From assembly GCA_037974665.1 (NCBI GenBank), contig CM075773.1, positions 63,208,763-63,272,762 of the forward strand: DNA of 64,000 nucleotides, in the 5' to 3' direction. Of this stretch, positions 23,917-35,612 are shown in pieces. The DNA is from Ehretia macrophylla. Taxonomy: Eukaryota > Streptophyta > Magnoliopsida > Boraginales > Ehretiaceae. Under the pieces are notes generated by a model. That model ran no database searches. It was given only the letters and a program-made list of their open reading frames with translations, and had not been told where the DNA came from. How positions within the stretch are numbered: the first letter of the stretch is position 1; every line of letters begins with the position of its first letter. Made by a program: the position numbers and the translations under genes.

Positions 23917-25229
23917 TTGGGAATCTTGAAATGCACATAGGAGAAGAAAATATGGGTTAAAAAAAGGGGAAAAGTGGTACTAGGCTTCTATTGACGTGTC
24001 TAAAGCTTGTTGTTGTGTTGTCATGCATTATATTGATTGTCTAGAGTATAATTGAGCTATTTGAGTAAATTGTGGGTAAAAGTTATTTTGATTGCTTCTT
24101 TTGAGACTTTAAAGCTATTTCGTGCTTATGTGAGCTTATATTGTGTTTATATGTGAGGGCGGCCTACTTTGTCGACCCTTTTACGTGTTATTTGATATTT
24201 TGATGCTTGTGGACTTGTCTCGGGGTTGCACAACCTTTTCGGATATGGTAGTGTCGAGAAACACGGGCGGCGTCGGGCTTGCCGTGCTCCCTCGACTACC
24301 ATGGTGCCTATTCCCTTTATCGCTGAGCATACTCCACTATCCCAGAGGCGTGGTTTACCTGCTGGGCATATAGACCTACCTCAGGAGAAAGGGTCGTAAG
24401 ATCGGGATACATCCAGAGTATCCCAACTTGTTAGTGTATGGGTTTGCCTGCACTTGCGTGAAGTTCATAGCTCGTGGCTCGTGATTGAAGACTTGAAGTG
24501 GAACCGTATCCTTTTTAATGTGGTTAATTACTTGGCTATTTAACCTTGTTGGTTTATGTTGTATATATATGACTTCTTGTGTTTGCATATCATTATGCAC
24601 GCTACGGTATGTTGCATCACTTCCCTCGCTGGGCAACATTGTTGCTCACTCCTCATTTGACATGTTTCAGGAAAGGCTGAGGTGAACCCCCAACTGATAG
24701 CAGTAGAAGAAGAAGAAGAAGAGGTGCCTATAGATCAGAACCCTTGATTCTTGTGTGATAAGGTTGATCATACGTGCAGTTTGCTTGGAGTTGATGTTAG
24801 TTGTTGTGTTTTGAGACCTTGAGGTCTTGTATGTTTGCTCGGAAAGTTGTAACTTAATTATATTCTTGAATGTTGAATATAAAGTAGAATGGCATATAAT
24901 AGATTATAGTAGATCTAACTCAGTTGTTGCATGCTTGGGGGTGATAATTAGCTTGTTTTAACCATGTCATACTACTGGAAAGTTTAAGTTAGAATTGAAC
25001 CTGCATGCTTGTATGTTTCTGTTTTTGTTATGCCAAGGCTCGGATGGCCTTGTGAATTTGGTTGGTTCCGTCAAACTTGGAAGTTAGATTGAATGAAGTG
25101 GTTGTTGTGGTTTAGGCATTGTATGTGATTATCGCAGGTACCAGTTTAGTCCACGGTACAGAGGAGACTCTGTCTGAGTGACGGGCTCGGACTTGACCTG
25201 TAGCGTGGGGTTGGGTTCGGGGCGTTACA

Positions 25230-26207
25230 CTGGGTTTATGTGCCTCTGATGAGGATGTTAGGTCCTTAACGGGGGGTATGTATAATATCCCACATCGCTG
25301 AAATATAGTGTGATTATGTGGTTTATAAGTGAGTGTTGTTGGTATAAGGAATAACTTGGGTTAGCCATTTTGGACCAGTAGAAAAGAGGGCTTAGGTAGT
25401 TGTTTCTCATGCCTACAACACTAGTCGCGCATGCGGGCCTGAGAGTCTGGGCCCAGGGCGTGACAGTATCTATGACTCTGGATCAATCACGATGATTTAG
25501 ACATAAGGATTCGATTGCGTGGAAATTACTCAAAAAGGGTTCATGTACTTGCACTTCATCATTAATTGGATAATTACGATATATTACTAGGTGTCACTCG
25601 CGATTTGTGAATTAATTAGAAAGGGTTCTAATTAAATATTACTTAGATTAATATCCGCTGCTAATTAATTATGAACTCGAGAGGTCACACACAAAAGAAA
25701 TTAACAAATAAATTAGATTAGAAAAGAGATTAAATTAATTTTAGGATTGTCATAATATTAATATAATAGACTCGTAGTAATTAGATGATTGATCAGATTA
25801 TTGCAGAGTCCAAGTCTGGTCAATTTAGACTGGCCCATGTATGATCGTAGGTCGAGAGAAGTTACTATATAAAGGAATATTATGACACAGAAAAAGCTAG
25901 CGCACAATTCTTTGTCAGTTCAAAATAATATGGGTTTTCTCTAAAAGCTATAGTTAGGGCTAGATCTAATTGGTTGCGCGAATCTCGTGTGGATTACTCT
26001 TAGAGGCTTCACACTTGGGAAGCTCGTCTCATAATCTTCTATTGTGTTGCATTTAGAGGTAATCCTAGAACTACGCATTAAATTTAATTAGATTAAATTT
26101 GTCATATGTTTCAAATCTGCGTGAATAACCATAAACAGATACATGTAATTAATTCCGCTGTAAAATTAAAATTTTTAATTATAATGTATGTTTCCCAACC
26201 CCTTGTT
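25230..26207. other. Unclassified noncoding unit, block A copy
   Basis: Conserved in block B at 39502-40478. It contains a possible short LTR-like piece (25279-25464, from tgtataatatcccacatcg to gggcgtgaca), then AT-rich DNA with a TATA-like ctatataaagg near 25866. No coding frame is present. It resembles retroelement leader or LTR DNA, but I cannot assign it. Confidence 0.4.
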
Positions 26208-26342
26208 GGCGGGGATAAATGTCAATAATTTTGAATCTTTGGCGGAGGATAAATGTCAATACTTCTGACTCTATGATGAAGGATAAATGTCAATACTTCC
26301 AACTCTATGCAGGAGGATAATTGCCAATATTTTTTACTCGAT
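26208..26342. repeat. 34-bp minisatellite, four units, block A
   Basis: Units begin at 26208 (33 bp), 26241, 26275 and 26309, built on ggaggataaatgtcaatac. Block B has a fifth, partial unit. The A/B similarity ends just past the fourth unit, so the duplication breakpoint lies at this repeat. Confidence 0.88.
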
Positions 26343-26344
26343 GG

Positions 26345-28343
26345 GAGTCTAGCAATACAAGTAAGAACAAGTCAAGTATCAATAACAAGATCAAGCAATA
26401 AATTAGGACATCAAACTAGACAATTCATTGAAAGGATACGATTTGATAACCCTTATCACTCTAACCCGCAATCACGATCCACGAACCACGAATGCGAGAT
26501 GATATAGTCGGCATCCCTAAATGCCAATGAGTACTCCGGATTGTACTCAATACCTAAGACCCAACACCCCCTGTTGATCTCCAGACAAGCAGGTGAGGGA
26601 CTAAGGTACGGAGCTAGAGCAACATAGCTTCGACAAGCCCGATGCTGCCTAGAGAGGCTCGTCATATCCGACCAGAATTTAAGGTTGCACAACCATCGAT
26701 TCGATACGATAACATACTATATCAATTAACAAGTATATTTACACGATTCGATACACACAATTGAGGAACAAAAAAGTAAGTTGTCCTCGCACGTAGGATA
26801 ACAATAACAATCAATAGCTAAACAAACTATAAAAAATGATAGATCAAGCATATTCACACAATGCATAACGAGGTATACATGTAATTTAACTCACGAAACT
26901 CCTCCGATTAGCTAACAATCTTTTCAAGTTCTCCTAGACACCTAACTGGTCAATTCCATAAGTAATCAAGAAACATTTAACACCTTCTCACACAATTACT
27001 CTTAGCTATTCATATTCTCTCAAAATAGCAATTCACTTAGCTATAACACAAGTATCAATTCAATACCAAGTTCAAGCATTCACCTATATAGATTCTTCTT
27101 CACCAAACCACTCCAATATTCCACTCAACTCAGATAAAGTACACCACTACACTCAAATCAAACACTTAACACTCAAAGTACTCAAAGGACTCCAATCAAA
27201 CACTTAACACCTAAAAGAACACACTTGGCACACCATTGAACATAACACTCAACTACCTATGTACCCATGCATTTTGATCATTTCTACTCCTCCGATTAAT
27301 CACATATTCCATTCATCCTCATCTAGACACTTCACTAGTCAATTTCAATCCAACTATGAACAATCGATTCAATAACCATTAACTAGCCCTTTATACTTTC
27401 TAGCAATTATACAAGCTATCTAACAACGAGGACTCATTACGAGCATACTAGATACTTCACAATCACCAACGGACCATGACCAAGCTCTATAAACCACTCA
27501 TATACACACACAACCAAAAATATACAAATGGACCCTTTATGTTCAATCAATTCTAACTAAGTTCCAATCACATTCTATCGAGTTTACGCACTAATCTAGA
27601 CATTTTAGCAATTACGGCACCTTATCCAAGCATCGAAACAAACATCTAACCATTTGCACACAAACACACATTTTCGCACACACATTGATTTCTAGCCTGT
27701 TCTAAGAAATTTAACCATTAATCTAGCTTCACTAACATTTATGGCACATGATACAAGTAATAGAACAAACATTTAAGCCAAAATCATAAACTTTGTTGAA
27801 AATACTGTTCATCATCTTCTCAAATATGTCAACTTGCATTTCTATGGCTAAACAAGTGTAAAAAGCTTAAAGTATGTGCTACACATCTAATAAACATCAA
27901 TACAAACAAAAATAACCATTGATTCAAGCATCAATAACATATCTAACATTTGGCATAAACTAGGTAAAGCATTAAATGCACAACTTTATGAAATCCCTCA
28001 CCAAAAATGAAGTTTAACAAGCTTGAAGATGGCTCTAGGAAGGTTTGGAAGACTCCCATAAAGTTCCAAAGATCAACCCTAGCAATTTTTTCCATTTTTT
28101 CCCTTTCTTCCCTTTGGTTGATTCTTCCATTTTTTTCTATTTTTGCTCATTTTTTTGGCTATTATCTGTTATATGGTTATTTGCTAGGTGGGTTGGGTCA
28201 TGGGTCGTGGGTCGTGGGTTTGGGTCAATAAAATTAGTTAGGTGGGTTAGTTTAGTCCAAATGCAAAGCTAAGTCTTCTAATAACCCAAAATGCAAACTA
28301 GTTAACACTATTCATTTATTATGTTTAGCAATTATTCTACCCA
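26345..28343 (-). mobile_element. Gypsy-type LTR relic
   Basis: Noncoding. It carries the diverged boxes gtactccggattgtactc (near 26530) and acaagcccgatgctgcc (near 26633) about 100 bp apart, as in the other minus-oriented LTRs here, followed by a long A- and C-rich, G-poor stretch. The small frames near 28007-28272 are in a T-rich segment and are not genes. No clean ends or target duplication were found. Confidence 0.45.
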
Positions 28344-30042
28344 TGTCATGACCCTATTTTCGTTCACTAATATAATCTCTGATACCATAGTAAACCACAA
28401 GCATTCTTGGGATCGTGATGCTACGGGCTTAAAAAGATCACTCATCCCAAGTCCGCTAAGGCATAATTACAAAAGTCTGAGCACTATTATCCACAATTCT
28501 GAGCATCAAGGCTATTAAGTTAAAGCATAATGGAAAAATGAACAGACTCCCCCCTAAAAGTCGGATAATACAGTTCTTCAACCTGCACAGAAAAGATCCC
28601 AAAACCAATTCAACCAATACAACTACAACCGCCAACAACTATTAGCCAACCATTCAAGCCATCAACACAATTTCCCAACCTCGAACCACAATTAACCACA
28701 AGATACTTAAATAAACTAACATAACTAATTAACCTTCATTAACTTCTGAGTAGTCCTTCAGTTTTCAAACTTAGTTCCCGACATGTAATCAAAAGCAAAA
28801 ACAAAACTAATTACATGCAAGACGTGTATATGAGTATAACTTAGTCATCAAAATAGATTTCTAGGTATATACAGACTATGACTAAGTCAGACTTATGTAC
28901 AGATATACTACAAGTCCAAACATAATATATATAGTATATTGTTCACAGTATCTGGTTCACTCGTATCCTATAAGGATTTACGCTAGTCAAACAGTCCACG
29001 ATCAAAGTAAACAGAAATCAGCTTCATCACATACAGGCACAGTCTCATCAACTTGTCGATCACATTCTTGTTCATTTTCACTTGAAAGGGGGGCATAAAA
29101 CGGGGTGAGCTTACAACAAATTAAGCTCAGTGAGGGGGGAATCTGGGAAGGGATTTTGAAATCATTTACTCTTTTAAAACTAGTTTGAAAGCCCGTGAAT
29201 GTTATGCACAAAGTAATAACATATAGAATCATCATGGAAACAATAACAGATCATCAGACCCACTATCCGAGGAGCTAGTGCCCAAGCAAAAGTAGTAACC
29301 CACATATGAACATTTATAAACTGGAGTTAAACATGGTAACAAGTAATCAACTCTACTCTTCGAGGACCTCTAGGGACCAAGCGAGAGTAGGTAAAAGGAT
29401 ACAGTTGCACAAACATTTCTCGAAGATGGCCAGTCTCGTATCATCAGTCAATATCTCTTCCCTAACACGCCAAACAAGGAGGGTGTACTCTGGATGTATC
29501 CCAAATCCTATGACCTGCCTCTCCAAGGAACTGGCATACAAGCGAGAGGGAAAATGTGGACTACAGTGGTCGAGTAGGCCCGGCAAGCCCGATTCTGCCT
29601 CAGCGTCTCGACACTATCATGCCAAGGAACGGTTGCAACCTTCCAAATTCTCGATAGTTTAAATAGTGAATCATGTTCCAATATTATATCACATATCACG
29701 GTAAATAACAAATCAACATAGACTTAAATCTCATATCAATATAAGTTTCAACTCATATATATACATGATTCATGGCATGTACCACATGTAGTTAAGAACT
29801 CATAGTTCATATTTTGACAATAGAAATCAACAATAGCACAAGCAAACTAGTTTAACACTGTTAAAATTTTCAGCAGATATCAAACTTTGATAGCTTGGTT
29901 ACCTAGGTAAATAACCTCTAATTAAACTAATTTTTATGTGTACACGAAGCTCTTCGAGTGTAGATAATTTTGGAATCAAACAGAACTCAATTCCGATTTA
30001 AATTCATTAAGTTATGACTGAAATAGTACAACTACGCAAAGC
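28344..30042 (-). mobile_element. Second gypsy-type LTR relic, cut at the block B breakpoint
   Basis: It begins tgtcatgaccc, like a reversed LTR end. It has agctcagtgagggggg (near 29126), gtgtactctggatgtatccc (near 29479) and gcaagcccgattctgcc (near 29583). It stops at 30042, where block B begins. A string like a reversed Met primer site (tctctgatacca, 28376-28387) lies inside rather than beside the end, so the structure is rearranged or my end call is wrong. Confidence 0.45.
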
Positions 30043-31074
30043 TATCCACTTATATTCTACCCCATCCCTCATTTTTCTGAAAAAAAAAAGAAGAAAGCAA
30101 AGAGTAAAGAAAACCAATAAAAGAAATTGTGATTTCCATATAAAAGAATGTCTATTTGTATGTAGTACTACTCTTTATGCTTTCAATTGAGGTACGAGTG
30201 AATATATTTGTGGTGCTTCCATCGCTATTCTATTTAGGAAATACGTCCTCATGATATGTGGCATCGTAGCAGGGCTCACGTGACGCGACAGTAGGTCTCA
30301 CATGCTCAAAAGATCGTTTTAAAGTGTAACCCCTCTATTTATGTCTCAGACAAGTTATTTTATATGACTAGCTGATAATTGGGAAGCATTGGTGATGATT
30401 CTGCATCTTTTGTGTAGGAGTATATCTGTGAAAAACAGATTCTTAGCTACTATTGTAATTGGTTTATGAGTCAATATGGCAGCTGAATCTTATTCTGCAT
30501 TAGAACACATTAGCATCGAGCTGAAATTTTATTTAATACACATCTGCTGAACCTTTTATTGTTTTCAGTGATAGAACTTTTAATCTATCAGAATTCACAG
30601 GCTAAATTGGTGAAAACTAAAAGCAATCCATAAACTCCAACAGTATCAGAGAACAAAATTGACAACACAATTGCATTTGTAAGGAGAGTAAACCAAATGC
30701 ACTAAAAACTGATCAAGTAAGTACTTTATGAAACAAAACTTTCTGAGTTTGTAATATTTATGAAGAAATACACAAAATTAGATTTTGTATTTAAAAGCAG
30801 CTGAACCCTTAATTAGGCTGCCTACGTACTTTGACAACAAGTGATATCAAAGATCAAGCTGCACGTAGTTCTACAATTTACATCGGAAGATCATATACTA
30901 TAAAAAATCTATTACAATTTAGCACTCTTCGTTTCTTCATCACTGATTGTTCCTTAAGAAGCTTGACAATTTGAAGCATATCAACAAGTTGTGGAGAGAT
31001 CTTAATCAGCAACTGGACTCCAATGAACCCGAAACGATTCTGGCATGAAATTTGAAGTGTGAAGCTCTGCCGAG

Positions 31075-32457
31075 CTAAAAAGAATCTGCCTCAGGGATAT
31101 CTCCTAAAAATATGCCATTCATAAAGGACATATTTTCTTCATCATTCTCTTGCAAACGTTCATATTCTACAGTAGAACTCTCTATGTCTCGGAGGAACTC
31201 AAGATTTGCTGCTGAAGCGTCAAAATGCTCCGCATTGTTTTGAACTGCTTCTTCCATGGAGCTGGTGGCAATTCCATTTGAAATATGATCAGCCTTCGTA
31301 TTGCTATCAAGCTCCGCAGCGCTATCTGCTAATAATATGTCTTGCAAGTTGGACGCATATATGTCCATATCATCATCAACATCATCTTGCAATCTTTCAG
31401 AATGCTGGAGGCCTTGAGGCATAATAGGGTTTGCTGCAGAAGTATCAATATTCTCTGCAGGATCTGCAATAGGATGCTGTAGGTCCTCAGGCACGTGAGA
31501 ATTCACTGCAGAAGCATCAACATTCACCATATCGTTTTGAATCGATTCTTCCATGGGTCTGGTGGCAGTTTCGTTTGCAGCTTCCATTACTCCATTATTC
31601 ATGTGTACCTCTGCCTCTGCTTGTGACCCATTATTAGCGTACCAAGGCAATTGAGGCAACTGTTCTATAGACATGGTCGAGTCCACTCCGAATGATGCCG
31701 TAGCCCAAAGATTTCCTTGTACCATATCTGTATCGACACCAATTGTAACATGATGCTCACCCGGAAAACTCCATCGTGGTGTCTTCTCTTCTTGGGGAAT
31801 ATAAATCTCCTCTCTCGACTTTCTCTTGCCCAAATCTTGAGTATCAGCTTCTGATACAAGTATGATTTCAGAATTTTCTTGTTTCTTGAAGTTTTTCGAT
31901 TCGTCCTTTGTAATTCTGCAAACAACATAGTCCGTGCTTCCAATGTCTATCAAGCCATCATCCGAAAGAGAATATTCATGCATAATCCAATGTCCTTTTC
32001 CATCAAAATCTTTCTTAGTCGACTTAAACGTGAACATCCTTTTAGAGCCTATTTTCGTTTTCGTTTTCCCTTTCACAATATCTTTTGGCGCCGTATGTCC
32101 ATGCCATTTACCACAGCCCGCTGTTCGAATAACGTTCTTATTACCCTGCCTCCCAAGCTTCGACAATTTAGTAAATACATACATAGTCTTCTTAACCTTG
32201 CTCGAATCATCGTCACCATCAGTAACTAGGATGTTCCAAGGATCATTCTCGGTAAACAAATCCCAAGGATTTGCTTTCTCCCCGTAAAGGTCTCTTTCAA
32301 CGATCCCCTCCCAAGGCAATGGCTGCCTCAAAAGCCTTCTCCTCAGGAATGATAGAAGCAATTCTTGATCCGAAGGCATGAATAGAAAACCTTCAGGAAT
32401 ATGAATACTACTGCTGCTCATCTTTACTATTCCTATATTATCACCAACAAATCTCAC
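31075..32457 (-). CDS. NAC-domain transcription factor, copy B (intronless, 460 aa)
   Basis: Paralogue of the gene at 9941-11284, with the same domain order and the same unusual KWHGH in place of WKATG. Differences in the NAC domain include N14S, V18I, I42L, K45Q, L49W, one Asp to Gly in the acidic loop, I to M in the following strand, and G114A. A long stretch in the middle (plus-strand 31680-31930) is identical to copy A. In the tail, copy B has 13 more residues: where copy A has a six-Asp run next to a second DPAENID, copy B has a different stretch containing YASNLQDILLADSAAELDSN. The frame is fully open and in-frame indels are tolerated, which favours a functional protein. Expression cannot be judged from sequence. 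Confidence 0.88.
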   Translation of the reverse strand: MRFVGDNIGIVKMSSSSIHIPEGFLFMPSDQELLLSFLRRRLLRQPLPWEGIVERDLYGEKANPWDLFTENDPWNILVTDGDDDSSKVKKTMYVFTKLSKLGRQGNKNVIRTAGCGKWHGHTAPKDIVKGKTKTKIGSKRMFTFKSTKKDFDGKGHWIMHEYSLSDDGLIDIGSTDYVVCRITKDESKNFKKQENSEIILVSEADTQDLGKRKSREEIYIPQEEKTPRWSFPGEHHVTIGVDTDMVQGNLWATASFGVDSTMSIEQLPQLPWYANNGSQAEAEVHMNNGVMEAANETATRPMEESIQNDMVNVDASAVNSHVPEDLQHPIADPAENIDTSAANPIMPQGLQHSERLQDDVDDDMDIYASNLQDILLADSAAELDSNTKADHISNGIATSSMEEAVQNNAEHFDASAANLEFLRDIESSTVEYERLQENDEENMSFMNGIFLGDIPEADSF

Positions 32458-33172
32458 AAATCACTCTCTTGATGTCTATAATACCGCAATAACTCACAAT
32501 CTTAACTAGGTTTTGTAATGATGAATATTGTGTGGCTAGCTAGATTGGCATACATATATATACTAGTATAACTGTAACTTGTGATGCAATCTAGTATAAT
32601 GCATTAGGAAATACTATACTCACAAAAGGACTCAAATTCTTACATGGGCGGTTTGTTAATTATAATCATTCCAGAGTCCTATCTCTGATTAACTTCTTCT
32701 TCTCTAAATTCATTCATAATTTGATACGCAAAACAGTGAAGAACCAAGAACAGATTCAATTACATGAATGTTTACAAATTATGCATAACCAACCAGAGGG
32801 CATTTTCGGGTTTTCGATCTTAAATTCAACTGCCACACCATTACCCGCCAATACACAAATACAAACTCACCCACGCACCTAACAAATTCCCATGGCCTAC
32901 ACAATTCTCTGTCGACTATCTTGGTGATTTGGTTTATGTATCTAAATTTAGACCCTATTCTATGTTTTGTTTTCTTCAATTATAAGTTCTATTTATTTTC
33001 TTGATTGAATTCACTATTTGATAGAGTTTTTTTTCGTGATTGAATTCACTATCTAATACCTTTTTAACTTTTTTTTTTCTTGATTTTCAATAACTTTTGT
33101 TGTTCTTTTCCTTTTTTTTTTGTGAGTTTGATTAGTTGTGCGTCTTGGGTTACCATTTGTGCCAAAAATTGC
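32458..33172 (-). promoter_or_regulatory. NAC copy B upstream region (putative promoter)
   Basis: Counterpart of 11285-11993. Differences are scattered substitutions and a few bases of AT repeat near 32555. Promoter by position only. Confidence 0.35.
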
Positions 33173-34227
33173 AAATTCTTTTCTCTTTGCAAAACTGCAA
33201 CCCTTTTATAAGGTCCTTCTTACAGTCACGAAGAATTCCCCCACCTCCTGTCAATGTTGAGGTTGTAAAAGCCAACAGCTGGTTTTCTGAACTTCACAAT
33301 ATTAGGCACATAAGAAGGTGGTCTTTCATAAGAACAATAGAAGGAGGCTGCCAGATTTAAGTCTCCCTTCCAATGCCATCTCTTTAAAACAAAGTTTATC
33401 CCAATAAGTCCAATGCAATTTTTTTGGAATCAGCTGTGTCTCCCCAAAGGAATTTGTTGAAAAGTCTTTCAATTGTATGAAAAACTTCCTTGGTAGGAAG
33501 GATTATCTGCATCAAATAACAAGGCATGGAGGAGTGGATGCTTGGGATTGTTGATAATCCTCGCCCTGTATTCCTAAGTGCAAGCTTCTCAATTGAAAGA
33601 GATTTGACAATACACGGATCTACTCAAATAATTCTTTGATGTTTTCGCTTGGAATTCGTCATCAAGATGGATGGCCCTTACGCGGTCAACGAACTCATAC
33701 TTGCTTGAAAAGGCCTAATGTCTCAAATAGGGGAATGGCAACGGCTCCCAATCTTCTTTGTAGTATTTGTTTGGGAGTAAGGTTTTTAGTTTCCAACCTA
33801 TGAGCTTCTTGTTAATTTTCTGAAAAAACTCATCAAAAAGAGCAGACTTTTTAGCACCTTTGTAAAGGGGTACTCCAAGATATTTGAATGGAAATTGTTG
33901 TTGCTTGTAACCTGAAGCACCAGCTATGATGCCAATTCTAGAGCTAGGAACTTTTTTGTCCACAATTAAACCACTTTTATCTTTGTTGACTTGCTATCCA
34001 GAAACATGTTCATAGTGATTCAGAAAATTCATCAACTTTTTTATAGCACTTTTGCTGCCATTGGAGAAGATGATTATGTCATCTGCAAATGAGAGGTGAG
34101 TAACAAAGAAAAAAGAGCCAGTCTTATACTTTAAAGCTGGGAAATTAGAGAATAATTTATTGACGGCCTGGATAGATATTTAGCAACAATAATAAAAAGG
34201 CTTGGAGATATGGGGTCTCCTTACGCT
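33173..34227 (-). pseudogene. LINE reverse transcriptase/RNase H fragment, block B
   Basis: Copy of 11994-13057. On the minus strand the SFADD motif is encoded near 34075, the KYLGVPLYKG thumb segment near 33880 (in an 82-codon frame, 33715-33963), and the VGFYKLNI part near 33260. Stops and frameshifts remain, so it is a dead fragment carried along with the duplication. Confidence 0.8.
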
Positions 34228-34970
34228 GAATTATTAGTTCTATTTATTTTATTGATTGAATTCACTATTTGATAGAGCTCTATTTTCTTGATTGAATTCA
34301 CTTTTTGATACGTTTTTAACTTATTATTTTCTTGATTCTCAATAACTTTTATTGTTCTTTTCCTTTTTGTTTTTTGAATTTGACTAGTTGTGTATCTTGG
34401 GTTACCATTTGTGCCAAGTTATCTTGGGCAGACTGGAAATTTGGAAGATATGATTTGAGGTGTAAATTATGCTTCTGCCAGTGCTGGAATTATTTTCTCA
34501 AGCGGTTTTGAATTTTGAATTGGTAACACTGTCTTCTAATTTGTTCCGTTTAAACTAACATCATCGTTTAGTCATAGTTGTCACTTTATCAGTACTTAAT
34601 CAGTTGCAATTTGCTCATGGCTAGATTGATCTGTTTCAGGTGAAGAACTAATTTAAGATTTGTCAAGAATGTAGATTAATAGGACATTTATGAAAATAAT
34701 TTAAGATTTATTAACTTTAATGTCTTTATATATAGCACTTAATCCCTAAACTTTTCTCTCTGGCTATGACAAAAATGTAGCGAAAATGACAAGACAAGTG
34801 AAAGAGCCAGTGACTGACACAAGCCAAAGCTGGTCAGAATATGGACAAAGTAGACACCAAAAAGTCCAAATTATCCTTGATATTTAGATTTAAAAGATGT
34901 GCAAAATGACAGGTGTGGACATATAAATAAAAGGATAAATATCATTCAACTCCCCTGTAAAACTCATATA

Positions 34971-35612
34971 CAATAGAACCTCTTTAAATTAATAGCGTTG
35001 GGACCACCAAATTCTATTAATTTAGCGAGATATTAATTTATCGATAAATTAATAACTATTAATTAATAGAGATATTTTTAATTGTTTTGAATTTATAGTA
35101 AACATATTATGATTATGATGTCTTTTTTTGAAAAGTGACTTGTATTTTTTCGGTCCAATTTGAAAAGATACGTAATCAGAATAGAAGATAAATTTTAATT
35201 TAGTTGGATTAGAACAAAGTTTCTCTAATCTCGTATCCAAGTCTTTGTAGGATTAGGATGAGAACTAACTTCTCTAATCTTGTATCCTAATCCTTGTAGG
35301 ATTATCTCAATTTTTCTCTTTAAATAATTAAATATGAGATTCAACTAGATTTGAAGTTCAACAAATGACAAGCTACTCTTGATTCATACTTTAAGAAAAC
35401 CTCATAGCCAATTTATTATGTATTTTTTAGTTAATTATTAATTTATGAAATATTTGGGTCAATAAAATACAAATGAAAATTTTTAAATGTATTATCTTAT
35501 AATTTTATCAAATTTATCAACTTTTTACACTGGTCCCAGTCGGGATCGGACATTTTTATTAATTAAAATAGATTATTAATTTATCGAGTATTAATTTAAA
35601 GAGATTCTACTG
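34971..35612. mobile_element. Emigrant-type (Tc1/mariner, pogo-like) MITE, 642 bp
   Basis: The left end is CAATAGAACCTCTTTAAATT and the reverse complement of the right end is CAGTAGAATCTCTTTAAATT; the repeat goes on for at least 24 bp with two mismatches. Both sides carry TA (34969-34970 and 35613-35614). Block A has the exact empty site near 13797, with a single TA. TIRs of this form and TA duplications are known from the Arabidopsis Emigrant family. The inside is AT-rich and has no transposase; the 63-codon frame at 35049-35240 is not recognised. It would need a transposase from elsewhere. Confidence 0.92.

Larger units (their letters stand above)
15795..25229 (+). mobile_element. Ty3/gypsy-type LTR (probable solo LTR) interrupted by another element
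   Basis: It starts TGTGACGCCC and ends GGGGCGTTACA, typical gypsy LTR termini, and both sides are followed or preceded by CTGG (15791-15794 and 25230-25233), a 4-bp target duplication at best. Without the 6949-bp insert at 16968-23916 and its extra TTGGG the LTR is about 2.48 kb. No second LTR, primer-binding site or polyprotein lies beside it, so a solo LTR is the simplest reading. The plus orientation agrees with its box sequence (gatacatccagagta near 24405), the reverse complement of the box in minus-oriented LTRs here. Block B keeps the right part at 37187-39501. Confidence 0.65.
8909..26344. repeat. Segmental duplication block A
   Basis: This block is a direct copy of 30043-40615. The match starts at tatccacttatattctacc in both and ends at gatgg, inside a 34-bp minisatellite. 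Contents in order are the NAC gene, a LINE fragment, T-rich and C-rich low-complexity DNA, an LTR relic, a gypsy LTR, an unclassified AT-rich unit and the minisatellite. Removing the 6949-bp retroelement at 16968-23916 and its extra target copy leaves about 10.5 kb, close to the length of block B. A hand comparison of a 240-bp noncoding stretch gave about 2.5 percent difference, so the duplication is fairly recent. Confidence 0.93.

Noticed and set aside
25279-25464. Possible 186-bp solo LTR (tgtataatatcccacatcg to gggcgtgaca)
   Set aside because: The ends look LTR-like, but only GTA is shared by the flanks, not a 5-bp duplication, and no primer-binding site or partner exists. Mentioned within the unclassified unit only.
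28007-28272. Overlapping 74-75-codon frames rich in Phe, Leu and Gly
   Set aside because: Located in a T- and G-rich part of an LTR relic; shifted overlapping frames look alike, typical of low complexity.
28376-28387. Reversed Met-tRNA primer-binding-site-like string
   Set aside because: It is not next to a matching LTR end in the needed order, so I cannot use it to define an element.
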